64,000 nt of DNA from Myxococcales bacterium (GTDB lineage Bacteria; Myxococcota_A; Polyangia; Polyangiales; Ga0077539), in assembly GCA_013298625.1 (NCBI GenBank), contig JAAFIF010000026.1, forward strand, positions 28,095 through 92,094, in the 5' to 3' direction. The notes beneath the pieces are model-generated. The model saw only the letters and a program-made list of their open reading frames with translations. It was not told the DNA's origin and did not search any database. Every line of letters starts with the position of its first letter. Positions within the stretch are counted from its first letter, which is position 1. A program made the position numbers and the translations under genes. Below, in pieces: positions 47,481 to 56,009 of this stretch.

Positions 47481-47685
47481 CACTAGCAGCGTCGAGGGGT
47501 GACGCAAGCACGCGGGCGAGGGCGATCGTACAGTTTTTGTGAGGTATCAAATTATCTTGCGCTCTCTGTGGATGTCTTCTGATAGGTTGAAAAGACACGG
47601 GTTTGCGGCGGCGCGGTCCCTGCGAGCCCCTTCGCCGAGAGGAGCCACGAATGATGCGAGTCCTGCGACCTACGGGGGGCGTTCG

Positions 47686-48873
47686 ATGACGATTCGTTCT
47701 GAGAGCTTTTTGGCCCACGGAACAGCGGCCGAAGCCGCCGCGTCGCTCGTTCGCGAGGCGCGCGCCGCCTTCGGCGATCAGGGGCCGCGGCTGCTCTTCG
47801 TCTTCGCGTCCACCGCGCAGCCGTTGACCGAGCTCGCGGCCATCATCGGTCCCGCGCTCAGCGACACGCTGATCCTCTCGGCTTCGACCGCCGGCGAGTT
47901 CACCGAGCGCGGAGACCGCAAGGGCGCGGTGACCGCGATCGCGTTCGACGGGGACTTCGTGTGCTCGGGCGACGTCGGCCGCGGGCTCGCTGCGGACGTC
48001 GAAGGGGCGATCGACCGGGCGCTGTCGTCGCAAGCGCTGCGCGTCCCGGGCTACGCGCATCAGACCGCGGTGCTCTTGCTCGACCCGCTCGCGGGGCACG
48101 CTGAAGAAGCCGCGCTCTTGCTCGCGATGAAGCTCGGCGATCAGGCGCGCATCGCCGGCGGCGCAGCGGGCGACGACCTCGCCATGAAGCGCACCTTCGT
48201 CGGCTGCAACAGCGTGGTCGCCAGCGACGCGGCCGTCGTCGCGCTGCTGCACACGCGCCAGCCGCTCGGCATCGGCGTGCGCCACGGACATCGCGCGTAC
48301 AGCGACGCGTTTGTCATCACTGACGCCGACGGCTCGCTGGTCAAGACCATCGATTCGAAGCCCGCGTGGCCGTTCTGGCGCGAGGCCGTCCGCCCTGCCG
48401 CCGCCGCCGCGGGCTTCGACGTCGACGCGATCACCCCCGAGCAAGCGGGGCCGCTGCTGCTGCGCTTCGAAGGGGCGCTCGACGCGGGGCGAGAGATCAA
48501 GGTGCGCGCACCGCTGTCCATCGAAGGCGATGCGATTCGATTCGCCTGTGAAATTCCTGTTGGATCGCGGGTGAGGATCACCGAGAGCAGCGCCGATGGT
48601 CAGGTCGTCAGCGCCGTCGACGCCGCCCGCACCGCGCGCGCGCAGCTCGGCGACGACGCCGTTGCAGGGGCCGTCGTCTTCGACTGCATCTGCCGCAACC
48701 TCATTCTGGCAGAGCGCTTCGGGGACGCCGTGCGAGGCATGTCCGAGGCGCTCGGCGGCGCCAAGCTCGCTGGCTTCGAGACCTACGGCGAGATCGCCCT
48801 GATCGAAGGTGACCTCAGCGGATTTCACAACACCACCAGCGTCGTGCTCGCCTTCGGAGAGCGCGATGGCTGA
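47686..48873 (+). CDS. FIST N/C-domain sensor protein
   Basis: 395 aa from ATG 47686. FIST_N (~1-200) shows LLFVFASTAQPLTELAAIIG, LILSASTAGEFTERG and RIAGGAAGDDLAMKRTFVGCNSV. FIST_C (~215-390) ends with VAGAVVFDCICRNLILAERFGDAV and LAGFETYGEIALIEG...FHNTTSVVLAF, with the family's C-x-C/R pattern. The family is thought to sense small ligands such as amino acids, and usually partners signalling proteins. The last eight bases overlap the next gene, so the two proteins are made together. Confidence 0.9.
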   Translation: MTIRSESFLAHGTAAEAAASLVREARAAFGDQGPRLLFVFASTAQPLTELAAIIGPALSDTLILSASTAGEFTERGDRKGAVTAIAFDGDFVCSGDVGRGLAADVEGAIDRALSSQALRVPGYAHQTAVLLLDPLAGHAEEAALLLAMKLGDQARIAGGAAGDDLAMKRTFVGCNSVVASDAAVVALLHTRQPLGIGVRHGHRAYSDAFVITDADGSLVKTIDSKPAWPFWREAVRPAAAAAGFDVDAITPEQAGPLLLRFEGALDAGREIKVRAPLSIEGDAIRFACEIPVGSRVRITESSADGQVVSAVDAARTARAQLGDDAVAGAVVFDCICRNLILAERFGDAVRGMSEALGGAKLAGFETYGEIALIEGDLSGFHNTTSVVLAFGERDG

Positions 48874-49414
48874 CCCTCGCGGACGCCGCTGGAGCCTCGC
48901 CTCGCTCGCCTCGCTGCTGACCCCGTCGGTCGGCGACGAGCGCGCGCGCGAGGCGCTCCAGTCGGCGCTCTCCGCGCTCTCGCTACGCGAAGAAGGCCTC
49001 GACGACGAGGCCGCGCTGCGCGTGTTCGCACGGCTGCACGGACAGGGCGGGCTCATCGCCACCGCGGCGCGCCGCGCGTCGACGACGATCACCGCTAGAG
49101 ACGAGGCTCCTGCCTCTCGCCCGTCCGCGCCGACCCTCGTGCACGGCGGTGAGTCCAGCGCTCGGGCGACTCCGTCCAATCCGAGCAGCGTGGCGATGAT
49201 CAGCCGCGGCGACATCGTCGATCTGCTCGCGCCCGCGGTCGGCCGCGTCGAAGCCGAGCGCGCCGTGGACAAAGCTGCAGCGGCGCTCGCGTTCGGGGCG
49301 CAGGGCTCGCTCGTCAACGCGCAGCGCGTGCTCGAGGCGATCGCCGCAGAGCCCGGCCTGGTGGGGATCACCGCGCGCTTCGCCAAGGCGCGCCTCGCGC
49401 TGCGCGGCAAGTGA
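48866..49414 (+). CDS. Hypothetical protein coupled to FIST gene
   Basis: 182 aa from ATG 48866, overlapping the FIST stop by eight bases. Two similar helical segments lie either side of a Ser/Ala/Pro linker. The first is LASLASLLTPSVGDERAREALQSALSALSLREEGLDDEAALRVFARLHGQGGLIATAARRA. The second is DIVDLLAPAVGRVEAERAVDKAAAALAFGAQGSLVNAQRVLEAIAAEPGLVGITARFAKA. Both read 'LL.P.VG...A..A...A..AL......L....AL.V.......GL...AAR.A', so the protein is an internal duplication. No known domain. It may be a docking or output partner of FIST. Confidence 0.75.
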   Translation: MADPRGRRWSLASLASLLTPSVGDERAREALQSALSALSLREEGLDDEAALRVFARLHGQGGLIATAARRASTTITARDEAPASRPSAPTLVHGGESSARATPSNPSSVAMISRGDIVDLLAPAVGRVEAERAVDKAAAALAFGAQGSLVNAQRVLEAIAAEPGLVGITARFAKARLALRGK

Positions 49415-49451
49415 ACGCCGCGAAACTCTGGTAAGCATCCCCGCGCCAGAG

Positions 49452-50261
49452 ATGGACCGAAGCAACCTCCTCGCGCGCGCCGCGCGCACGTCCGCCGCGC
49501 TGTCTGCGTTTGTTCTCGTGGGCGCGTGCGCGAGCCCCATGCCCGTCGCCGACGCGGGGCCCGAAGCGGCCGTCGTGCTCGACGCCGCGCCCGAGGTGGT
49601 CACCCCCGTGGTGCGCTGCGAGCCCCACACGCCAGCGTGCATCGACCTCTCGCTGACGCAGCTCAATTTTCTCACGGAGCCGAGCACCGGAGAGATCACC
49701 ACCGAGGGAGAGCTCGCCGTGATCGACGCGAGCGCAGGCGGCCGCATGCCGACCGAGAGCTTCGTGTACGCGCGCTTCACCGAGCGCGGTCTCGAGAAGG
49801 TGGCCATCCATGACGAAGACTCGCTCGGCTCGACCGAGTGGGACATCGCGTTTCGCCGCGGGACCGTGCGCTTGAATAGTGGTGTCTCGGGACCCTCGTG
49901 CGTCGAGGGCACCGAGGCGCCCGAGGGGGCGACGTACGAGTCGATCACCCGTGTCGCGCCGGCGACGAGCTTTCGTCCCGAGAGCTATTTTACCCCGCTC
50001 AACTGCTACTACGTCACCGATGGGTCCGGCATGGGATCGCCGGGCACCGTGCTCTCGGGCTACCGACGCTTGAGCAACTGCGTGCAGATGACCGGCGAAG
50101 TGTACTTGATTCGTCTGCGCGACGACCGCGTGGTGAAGCTGCAAGTGCGCGCGTACTACAACCCCGACGTGCAGCGGCTCTGCGACGAGGGCGCGGACAT
50201 CCCAGGGTCGGACAACGGCGCGGCGACGTACCGCCTGCGCTGGGCGTTCGTGCCGCGTTGA
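49452..50261 (+). CDS. HmuY-like lipoprotein
   Basis: 269 aa. MDRSNLLARAARTSAALSAFVLVGACASP has lipobox VGAC. After an Ala/Asp/Val linker, the domain shows EDSLGSTEWDIAFRRGTVRLNSGVSGPSC, the core pattern of HmuY proteins (WDIAFRR...RxNSGxSG), followed by TFR-like SYFTPLNCYYV and GEVYLIRLRDDRVVKLQVRAYYN. HmuY of Porphyromonas binds haem at the cell surface; many related proteins in other phyla have not been tested. Four Cys near the N-terminus and middle could form disulfides. Convergent with the large glycosidase-like gene. Confidence 0.8.
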   Translation: MDRSNLLARAARTSAALSAFVLVGACASPMPVADAGPEAAVVLDAAPEVVTPVVRCEPHTPACIDLSLTQLNFLTEPSTGEITTEGELAVIDASAGGRMPTESFVYARFTERGLEKVAIHDEDSLGSTEWDIAFRRGTVRLNSGVSGPSCVEGTEAPEGATYESITRVAPATSFRPESYFTPLNCYYVTDGSGMGSPGTVLSGYRRLSNCVQMTGEVYLIRLRDDRVVKLQVRAYYNPDVQRLCDEGADIPGSDNGAATYRLRWAFVPR

Positions 50262-50289
50262 ATTCTGGGGCGCTTATTCGAGAGGGCCG

Positions 50290-53200
50290 TCAGCGCACGG
50301 TCCAGTTGCTCGATGCGCGCGCGGCGGCGCCGAGGTCGATCTCGTAGAAGCCGCCGCCCGAGGCGGTCCACGGGGTGTGCGTCGGGGGCAGGGCGTCGTT
50401 GTAGTTTCCCCCGCCGTTGACGACGTGGGCGGCGAGGCGGATGCGCGAGGGGAGCCCCAGCTGCGCCCGCGGGATGCGCACCGAGAGCGTGCGGTTGCTG
50501 TCGCTGCCGACCCAGAAGTGCCTCCCCTGAACGAAGCGCATCGCGCGCGCCCATCGCCCTCCCTCGAACGCGAACACGCCGTTGAACGGCCCCGCGCCGT
50601 CGCCCAGGTCCGACTGCCTTCGCACGATGATGGCGAAGTCCGCGGCGAACGGGACGTTCGGCGTCTGGCCAGAGTACGTGAGGCCCGCGCGCGCCGCGCC
50701 CGCCGGGCTCGCTGCGTTTTGCACGTAGAGCACCATGGGCTTCTCCCGCGCGAGCTCGAACGCCGGCGAGACCATCGCGAGGTAGAGGTAGTCGTTGTCC
50801 CAGTCGAGCGCGAAGGCGTCCCACGCGTCGAGGCGAACCCCGGGCTGCGCGCGCTGCGCAGGGGCAAAATCGTCGTAGTCGCGGTTGCCGTCCATCGCGA
50901 CGAGCGCGGCGTTCGAGCGCGCGAGGCCCTCCATCGCGAGCACCCGCAGCTCGCTGATGTTCACGCGGTTGAAGGCGCCGGACATCCCGCCGGTGCCGCC
51001 GGTGTACGCGTTGAAGTGCGCGAAGCTCGACATGTTGACCGCCTCGGGACCGTCGCCGATCACCACGCGATACGCGCGGCCCGCGGTGAGGTTGGCGCGC
51101 ACGAACGTCGAGTCCCTCCACTCGGTCCACGCGCTGGTCTGCGGCATCGAGAGCACGCCGCGCGCGACCTCGCTGCCGTCGCTCGCGTCGAGCACGGTCA
51201 CGCGCTTGACCGCGCACGTGATGCCCGTGGTGTACCCGCCCGCGCCGTTGCTGTACGTGAGCTGCAACAAGTGCGCGCCCGTCGCGTTGGCGCGCAGCGG
51301 AGCGACGGTGAGCGTGTGCCCGTTGTCTCCCCATCCCTCGACGTAGCCGCGGCCGTCGCGCACGACCGGCGTCCCGCCGGTGTTGGCGAAGTCGTAGCCG
51401 GGGACGCTGTGGACGTGCACGAAATCGCGGCCCCAGTAGCAGCTCGGCGCCGCGTGCTGCGAGCGCGTCCCGGTGCTGCGAAAGGTGCTCGCGACCGAGT
51501 AGCAATAGGTCCTCGCGCTGTAGTCCGTGGACATCGGGTCGTCCCACGACGCGGTCGACCCAGGCAGGTTGCTCGCGACGCGCTCTCCGTTGCGATAGAC
51601 GTCGAAGGTGACGTCGTCCTGCGCTTCTCCGCCGCGGTCGAAGCGGACGCTCAGCCGCGCGCCGTCCGTCGTCGGCGCGACCGCGGTCACGTTGGGCGTG
51701 CGCGGCCCGAACACGCGTCGGTAGTCCGTCGTGTCGCCGATGCGCGTGATGCGCCCCGCAGGGTCTGCGCCGGCTGCGAGCTGGACTCGCACGCGATGAT
51801 TGCCCGGCGAGAGAGCGCTGGCTTGAATTTCGTCACCCATAATCATCATGCCGTCGAGCGAGACGCTCTCGACGCGCAGCGCGGCGACGGTCGCGGGCAC
51901 CATCGCGACTGGCGGCATCGCGAGCTCGATCGTGAGCGTGGCGCCTCGGTAGCGGACGCCTTCGAGCGTGATCGCGTCGGCGTTGTCGAAGAGCGACCGC
52001 CGCCACGCGCCGGTGACGTAAGGACGGACGCGCAGCGCGTCGCCCTGCGCGCTCACGCCGAAGATCACGGATTGCACTGCGCCGAGGTAGCCGCCGACCG
52101 ACCAGAGCTGCCGCGGAGAGTTGACCACGGGCCCGGTGGCCGCGCCGTCGTCGAGCCGCGAGCGGCCCGAGACGAACTCGAAGTTCTCTGCGTGCGTGCG
52201 AAAGCGCGCGGCGCCCTCCATGAGCGACTGCATGGCGGCCGACGCGACGGCGTCGTTGCGAACGTCGCGCGCGGCGCGCAGCAGGTACGCGGTGACGAAG
52301 GGCCACGCGGCGCGGTTGTGATAGATCGGGATCTGCTGCTGCTGCGGGTGGATGACGGGCGGACCGAAGGGGCCGAAGGGGTAGTTGGCGATGGCGTCCG
52401 ACGCGTCTGCGCCGGAGATGATCCCGAGCGAGACGGCGAGCGAGGTGGCGAGCAGGTCCACGCGGCGCACGGGGGACGGGTCGAGGCTCGTGGTGGTGAA
52501 CGCCGCGAGGGCGCGCTCGTCTGGGAGCCAAAATCGCTCGCGGATGCGCGCCGCGAGCTGGTCGCGAAAGCCCGTGAAGCGCGCGGCGGTGGCGGCGTCC
52601 GATCGGGCGGTGGCGCCTCTGGCCACGAAATCAAGCGCGGCCCAGTGCAGGACGTTGGTGGCGAGCGAGTGGGACATCGCGATGTGCGCGTTGTCTCTCG
52701 CGGTCCACGCGGGGTAGCTCTGCTCGCGCCAGTCGAGAAAGGACTGCTCGCCGCGGTACAGGCCCGTGACGGAGTCGAACGCGACGAGCCGATCGTGCTC
52801 GGCGGTGTTGCGCAGGGCGTTGAACGTGCGGTCCGAGAAGGGGGCTCGGTCTGCGTCCGAGAGCCACGGGAGCAGCGCCGCGGCGCCGACGGCCCAGGCG
52901 ACGCGGTCGGTCGAGACGGGGTACGAGCCGCCCGTCCCAGTGTCTTGCACGACCTGCTCGTTCGAGCCGTCGCGGCGCGGGCTGAGCTTGAACGAGAGGG
53001 AGTTCTTCGCGCGAACCGGGTCGAACGCGCCCAGTCCCAGGTCCACGGAGAACGCGGTGTCGCGGGTCCAGACGTAGTTCCACAGCTGGCCGGTCTCGAA
53101 GCAGCCGCCGGCGGGGCAGGGGATCGCCGAGCCGTTGTTGAACGACCCGTCGCGGATGGCGTCCACCGAGTTGAGCCGGGCCTCTTCGACGGCGAGCGAG

Positions 53201-53649
53201 TACAGCGCGTCGAACATCGTGTTGCGCGTGCGCACGCGCGGCGCGTCCGCTCGCTCGCTCCACTCTCTCGGACTACCCGGAAAGTGCTCTCGCTCGGCCG
53301 CCATCCCCTCGAGGCGATACCGCCGGATGCACCCGTCCATCACGATCGTCGCTCGCGCGTTGCCGAGCATCTCCGTCGCGCGCGCGCCGCTGCCGGTCGC
53401 GTTCGCACACTCGGTGATCGACGGGACATCCACTGGCACGCCCGTGTCCGTCGTCGCGACGTCCGCCCCGCTCTCGGCGCTGGCGTCCATCGAGGGCGCG
53501 CCGTCCATCATCGTCGCGCGGTCGCTGAGCGCTCCGTCCGAAGGAGCCACGTCTCCAGTGAACGGCCTCGGCGAGCAGCGGGCGTTGGCGAGCGCGAGCA
53601 ACGAAAAGAATGCTGGGCCACCATAGCGGCGAATCATGGTGTTCTTCAC
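50290..53649 (-). CDS. Large secreted glycosidase-like multidomain lipoprotein
   Basis: 1119 aa from GTG 53649, or 1115 from ATG 53637 (MIRRYGGPAFFSLLALANARCSP, lipobox-like NARC). After an Asp/Ser-rich linker, residues ~130-560 form a helical domain of six-hairpin glycosidase type (LWNYVWTRDTAFSVDLGLGAF, QSFLDWREQSYPAWTARDNAHIAMSHSLATNVLHW, AAWPFVTAYLLRAARD). It is followed by beta modules: a fibronectin-III-like piece (~640-740), a CBM6/35-like piece (GYDFANTGGTPVVRDGRGYVEGW..., ~750-890) and a CBM9-like C-terminus. It likely cleaves an external polysaccharide, substrate unknown. The start lies 17 bp from the divergent KASIII gene. Confidence 0.85.
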   Translation of the reverse strand: MKNTMIRRYGGPAFFSLLALANARCSPRPFTGDVAPSDGALSDRATMMDGAPSMDASAESGADVATTDTGVPVDVPSITECANATGSGARATEMLGNARATIVMDGCIRRYRLEGMAAEREHFPGSPREWSERADAPRVRTRNTMFDALYSLAVEEARLNSVDAIRDGSFNNGSAIPCPAGGCFETGQLWNYVWTRDTAFSVDLGLGAFDPVRAKNSLSFKLSPRRDGSNEQVVQDTGTGGSYPVSTDRVAWAVGAAALLPWLSDADRAPFSDRTFNALRNTAEHDRLVAFDSVTGLYRGEQSFLDWREQSYPAWTARDNAHIAMSHSLATNVLHWAALDFVARGATARSDAATAARFTGFRDQLAARIRERFWLPDERALAAFTTTSLDPSPVRRVDLLATSLAVSLGIISGADASDAIANYPFGPFGPPVIHPQQQQIPIYHNRAAWPFVTAYLLRAARDVRNDAVASAAMQSLMEGAARFRTHAENFEFVSGRSRLDDGAATGPVVNSPRQLWSVGGYLGAVQSVIFGVSAQGDALRVRPYVTGAWRRSLFDNADAITLEGVRYRGATLTIELAMPPVAMVPATVAALRVESVSLDGMMIMGDEIQASALSPGNHRVRVQLAAGADPAGRITRIGDTTDYRRVFGPRTPNVTAVAPTTDGARLSVRFDRGGEAQDDVTFDVYRNGERVASNLPGSTASWDDPMSTDYSARTYCYSVASTFRSTGTRSQHAAPSCYWGRDFVHVHSVPGYDFANTGGTPVVRDGRGYVEGWGDNGHTLTVAPLRANATGAHLLQLTYSNGAGGYTTGITCAVKRVTVLDASDGSEVARGVLSMPQTSAWTEWRDSTFVRANLTAGRAYRVVIGDGPEAVNMSSFAHFNAYTGGTGGMSGAFNRVNISELRVLAMEGLARSNAALVAMDGNRDYDDFAPAQRAQPGVRLDAWDAFALDWDNDYLYLAMVSPAFELAREKPMVLYVQNAASPAGAARAGLTYSGQTPNVPFAADFAIIVRRQSDLGDGAGPFNGVFAFEGGRWARAMRFVQGRHFWVGSDSNRTLSVRIPRAQLGLPSRIRLAAHVVNGGGNYNDALPPTHTPWTASGGGFYEIDLGAAARASSNWTVR

Positions 53650-53666
53650 GGCTCACAGAGGATTCC

Positions 53667-54692
53667 ATGAATCGAGTCGTCGTGCGCAGCACTGGCTGCT
53701 TCGTGCCCAACAATGAGATCTCTAACGCGGTGCTGCGCGAGCGCTTTCGAGCGACGGCGCCGGAGTTCGTCGACAAACAAGAGGCCGCCTCGGGCATCCG
53801 CACCCGGTGGGCGGCGCCCGAGGGGTGGGCGACGAGCGACTTGTGCGTTCCCGCGGCGAAGCAAGCGCTCGAACGCGCGGGCGTCAGCGTCGACGAGCTC
53901 GACCTGATCGTCGTGGGGACGGACTCGCCCGACTACATCACCCCGTCGACCAGCGTCGTCGTGCAAGAGAAGCTCGGCGCAAAGCGCGCGGGCACCTTCG
54001 ACGTGGGCTGCGCGTGCGCGAGCTTTCCGACCGCGGTCGCGACGGCCGCAGGGCTCATGAGCACCCAGCCGCACTTGAAGAAAGTGCTCGTCCTCGGCGC
54101 GTACATGATGCGCAAGCTCTCGGACCCCACTGACACGATGAGCTTCTTCTACGGCGACGGCGCGGGAGCCGCGCTGCTCGAGCCGAGCGACGGCAGCGAC
54201 CCGCACGGCGGAGTGCTCACCGCGAGCTTCCTCGCCGACGGCAGCTTCTCGAAAGCGTGGGGCATCTACGCGGGCGGCACCGCCGAGCCCGCGAGCGAAG
54301 AGGCGATCCGCGCCGGCCGCACCCACGTGCGTTTGGTGGGCAAATATCCTCCTGAAGTGAACGAGAACGGCTGGCCCACCATCGCCCGTCGCTTGTGCGA
54401 ACAGGGCGGCTTCTCCCTCGGCGACGTCGACCTCTGGATCTTCACGCAGGTCCGTCGTCGCACGATCGAGAAGGTCATGGCTGGCCTCGAGCTGCCCATC
54501 GAGCGCGCGCACATGATCATGGACAAGTGGGGCTACACCGGCAGCGCGTGCATCCCGATGGCCCTGCACGACGCGATCGAAGCGGGCCGCGTCCGCGCGG
54601 GCTCGCTGGTCGCGATGGTGGGCTCGGGCGTCGGGTACAACCAGGCCGGCGTCGCCGTGCGGTTCACCGATCGACTCGTGACCGGCGGCTGA
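53667..54692 (+). CDS. KASIII (FabH)-like enzyme lacking catalytic His and Asn
   Basis: 341 aa from ATG 53667 with AGAGGA ahead. Thiolase-fold KASIII throughout: LIVVGTDSPDYITPSTSVVVQEKLG, active Cys in FDVGCACASFPTA, FFYGDGAGAALLEPS, VDLWIFTQVRRRTIEKV, MIMDKWGYTGSACIPMAL. Compared with E. coli FabH, PHQAN is FTQVR (His to Thr, Asn to Arg) and HGNTSAAS is WGYTGSAC (Asn to Tyr). Only the Cys of the C-H-N triad remains, so ordinary decarboxylative condensation is unlikely; acyl transfer is possible. Divergent from the glycosidase gene with 17 bp between starts. Confidence 0.9.
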   Translation: MNRVVVRSTGCFVPNNEISNAVLRERFRATAPEFVDKQEAASGIRTRWAAPEGWATSDLCVPAAKQALERAGVSVDELDLIVVGTDSPDYITPSTSVVVQEKLGAKRAGTFDVGCACASFPTAVATAAGLMSTQPHLKKVLVLGAYMMRKLSDPTDTMSFFYGDGAGAALLEPSDGSDPHGGVLTASFLADGSFSKAWGIYAGGTAEPASEEAIRAGRTHVRLVGKYPPEVNENGWPTIARRLCEQGGFSLGDVDLWIFTQVRRRTIEKVMAGLELPIERAHMIMDKWGYTGSACIPMALHDAIEAGRVRAGSLVAMVGSGVGYNQAGVAVRFTDRLVTGG

Positions 54693-54695
54693 GCG

Positions 54696-55970
54696 TCAGG
54701 GCACCAACGTGGTCTCGAGGGTGAAGCGCCCCGAGTCGCCGTTGTTGAAGCCATCGACGACGAGATTGAAGACCGTTCCCATGGGCAGCGGGCTCGTCAC
54801 CATGGCGGTCTCGGCGACTCCGTCCGCGCCTCGGTCCACGCATTGGCCGGGGCAGGTGGTGCCGCCCTTCAGGATGATGTCCCAGCCCCCCTCTGGGGTG
54901 ATCGTTGTGCGAAGGCGGCCCGCTGCAGTCATGCGCACTTGAAACACTGCTTCGGGTCCGTTGGCGCGGTCGTTCGAGTTGTCCGGGCACGAGTTGTACG
55001 TGCTCGTCATTCCCGAGGTCGCGCCGCGAAAACGGATCACCTGGTTGAGCGCGATGGGCACAACCGTGCGCGCCCCGCCGCACGTCGTCGTGATGGTGCC
55101 GGGTTCGGTCTGGCACATCGGCGAGCAGCCATCCCCCGCGACCATGTTGCCGTCGTCGCACGTCTCGCCCGCATCCAACGCGCGGTTGCCGCAGTTCATG
55201 GGAACGCGTTCGCAGTTGTTTCCCACCAGCATGAACGACGGGTCGCACACGATCCGGCACGCGCCCGCGTCGCACACCGCGCGACCGTTCGCCGCGGGCG
55301 CTGGGCACATCGCGCAGCTGGCTCCGCAATACATCGTGCTGTCGTCGGGCTGGCATCCCGTCGTGCATGCGTGCGTGTTCACGGGGCACACGCACCGGCT
55401 GTCCATGCAGCTCTGCCCGCCGACACAACGTGTGCCGCACGAGCCGCAGTTGTTGTTGTCCGCGCGAAGATCCACGCATCCAGATGGGCATAGAGTGCTC
55501 TGGTTCGCGGGGCACACGCAGGTTGCCGATGCGCAGCTCTGCCCCGTCCCGCAGGCGCGACCGCAGGCGCCGCAGTTCGCGCGGTCCGTGCTCGTGTCGA
55601 CGCAGCTGCCGCTGCACAGCATCCTCGGCGCGAGGCAGTCGTCCGCGCACGTGCCGGCCAGGCACGATTGGCCCGAGGCGCACGCGCGTCCGCAGCCGCC
55701 GCAGTGGGTCGGGCTGGTCTGCACGTCGACGCAACCATCTGCGCAGCGCTGTTGCCCCGCGGGGCACTCGATCACCACGTCGGGCAACGGGACGACCCGA
55801 TCGGGCAGCGGATCGACGCGATCGGGCAGCGGATCGACGCGATCGGGCATTGGGATGATGTCTGCCAGCGCTCCTCCGTCATCATCGATCACGGGAGCAG
55901 AGGCGTGAGGCAAGGCGCAGGCAACGGAGCAAAGTGCCGCGAGCACGAGCGCGGCGTTCGATGGAGTCAT
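54696..55970 (-). CDS. Cys-rich lipoprotein with DUF4215-type motif, paralog 1
   Basis: 424 aa. Lipobox VACA in MTPSNAALVLAALCSVACALPHASAP; then PDRVDPL heptad-like repeats. Four Cys-rich modules of the form 'C.sGCVD..tD..NCGaCG..C..GqsC..g.CvC' (~70-205) come next, followed by NCGNRALDAGETCDDGNMVAGDGC, the DUF4215/myxococcus Cys-rich repeat. The C-terminal ~130 aa form a beta domain (FRGATSGMTSTYNSCPDNSN... VVDGFNNGDSGRFTLETT), like bacterial pre-peptidase domains. Probably surface-exposed. Shares signal, layout and C-terminus with the next gene. Convergent with the KASIII gene, three bases away. Confidence 0.88.
   Translation of the reverse strand: MTPSNAALVLAALCSVACALPHASAPVIDDDGGALADIIPMPDRVDPLPDRVDPLPDRVVPLPDVVIECPAGQQRCADGCVDVQTSPTHCGGCGRACASGQSCLAGTCADDCLAPRMLCSGSCVDTSTDRANCGACGRACGTGQSCASATCVCPANQSTLCPSGCVDLRADNNNCGSCGTRCVGGQSCMDSRCVCPVNTHACTTGCQPDDSTMYCGASCAMCPAPAANGRAVCDAGACRIVCDPSFMLVGNNCERVPMNCGNRALDAGETCDDGNMVAGDGCSPMCQTEPGTITTTCGGARTVVPIALNQVIRFRGATSGMTSTYNSCPDNSNDRANGPEAVFQVRMTAAGRLRTTITPEGGWDIILKGGTTCPGQCVDRGADGVAETAMVTSPLPMGTVFNLVVDGFNNGDSGRFTLETTLVP
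55779..55860 (-). repeat. 21-bp tandem repeat encoding PDRVDPL
   Basis: Two near-identical 21-bp units (CGATCGGGCAGCGGATCGACG) with partial units either side, encoding PDRVDPL repeats in the linker just after the lipid anchor. Confidence 0.8.
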
Positions 55971-56009
55971 CAGAGGCGCATCGTACCGCGTCCGCTGCGA
56001 TTGAAGCGC

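Larger units (their letters stand above)
47383..47685. other. Divergent regulatory region between bfd and FIST gene
   Basis: 303 bp without a gene. It holds the bfd promoter and leader hairpin, and an AT-rich stretch (GAGGTATCAAATTATCTTGCG, ~47541-47561) that probably contains the promoter of the FIST gene. The track ORF 47539 extends the FIST frame upstream, but its codons lack the G/C-third-position pattern. Confidence 0.5.

Noticed and set aside
47389-47500. Fur box in the bfd-bfr promoter
   Set aside because: I looked for a GATAATGATAATCATTATC-like site and found none; only an unrelated partial dyad overlaps the -35 box.
50377-53670. Plus-strand ORF of 1097 aa
   Set aside because: Antisense shadow of the glycosidase-like gene; Arg/Val/Ala-rich with no family features.
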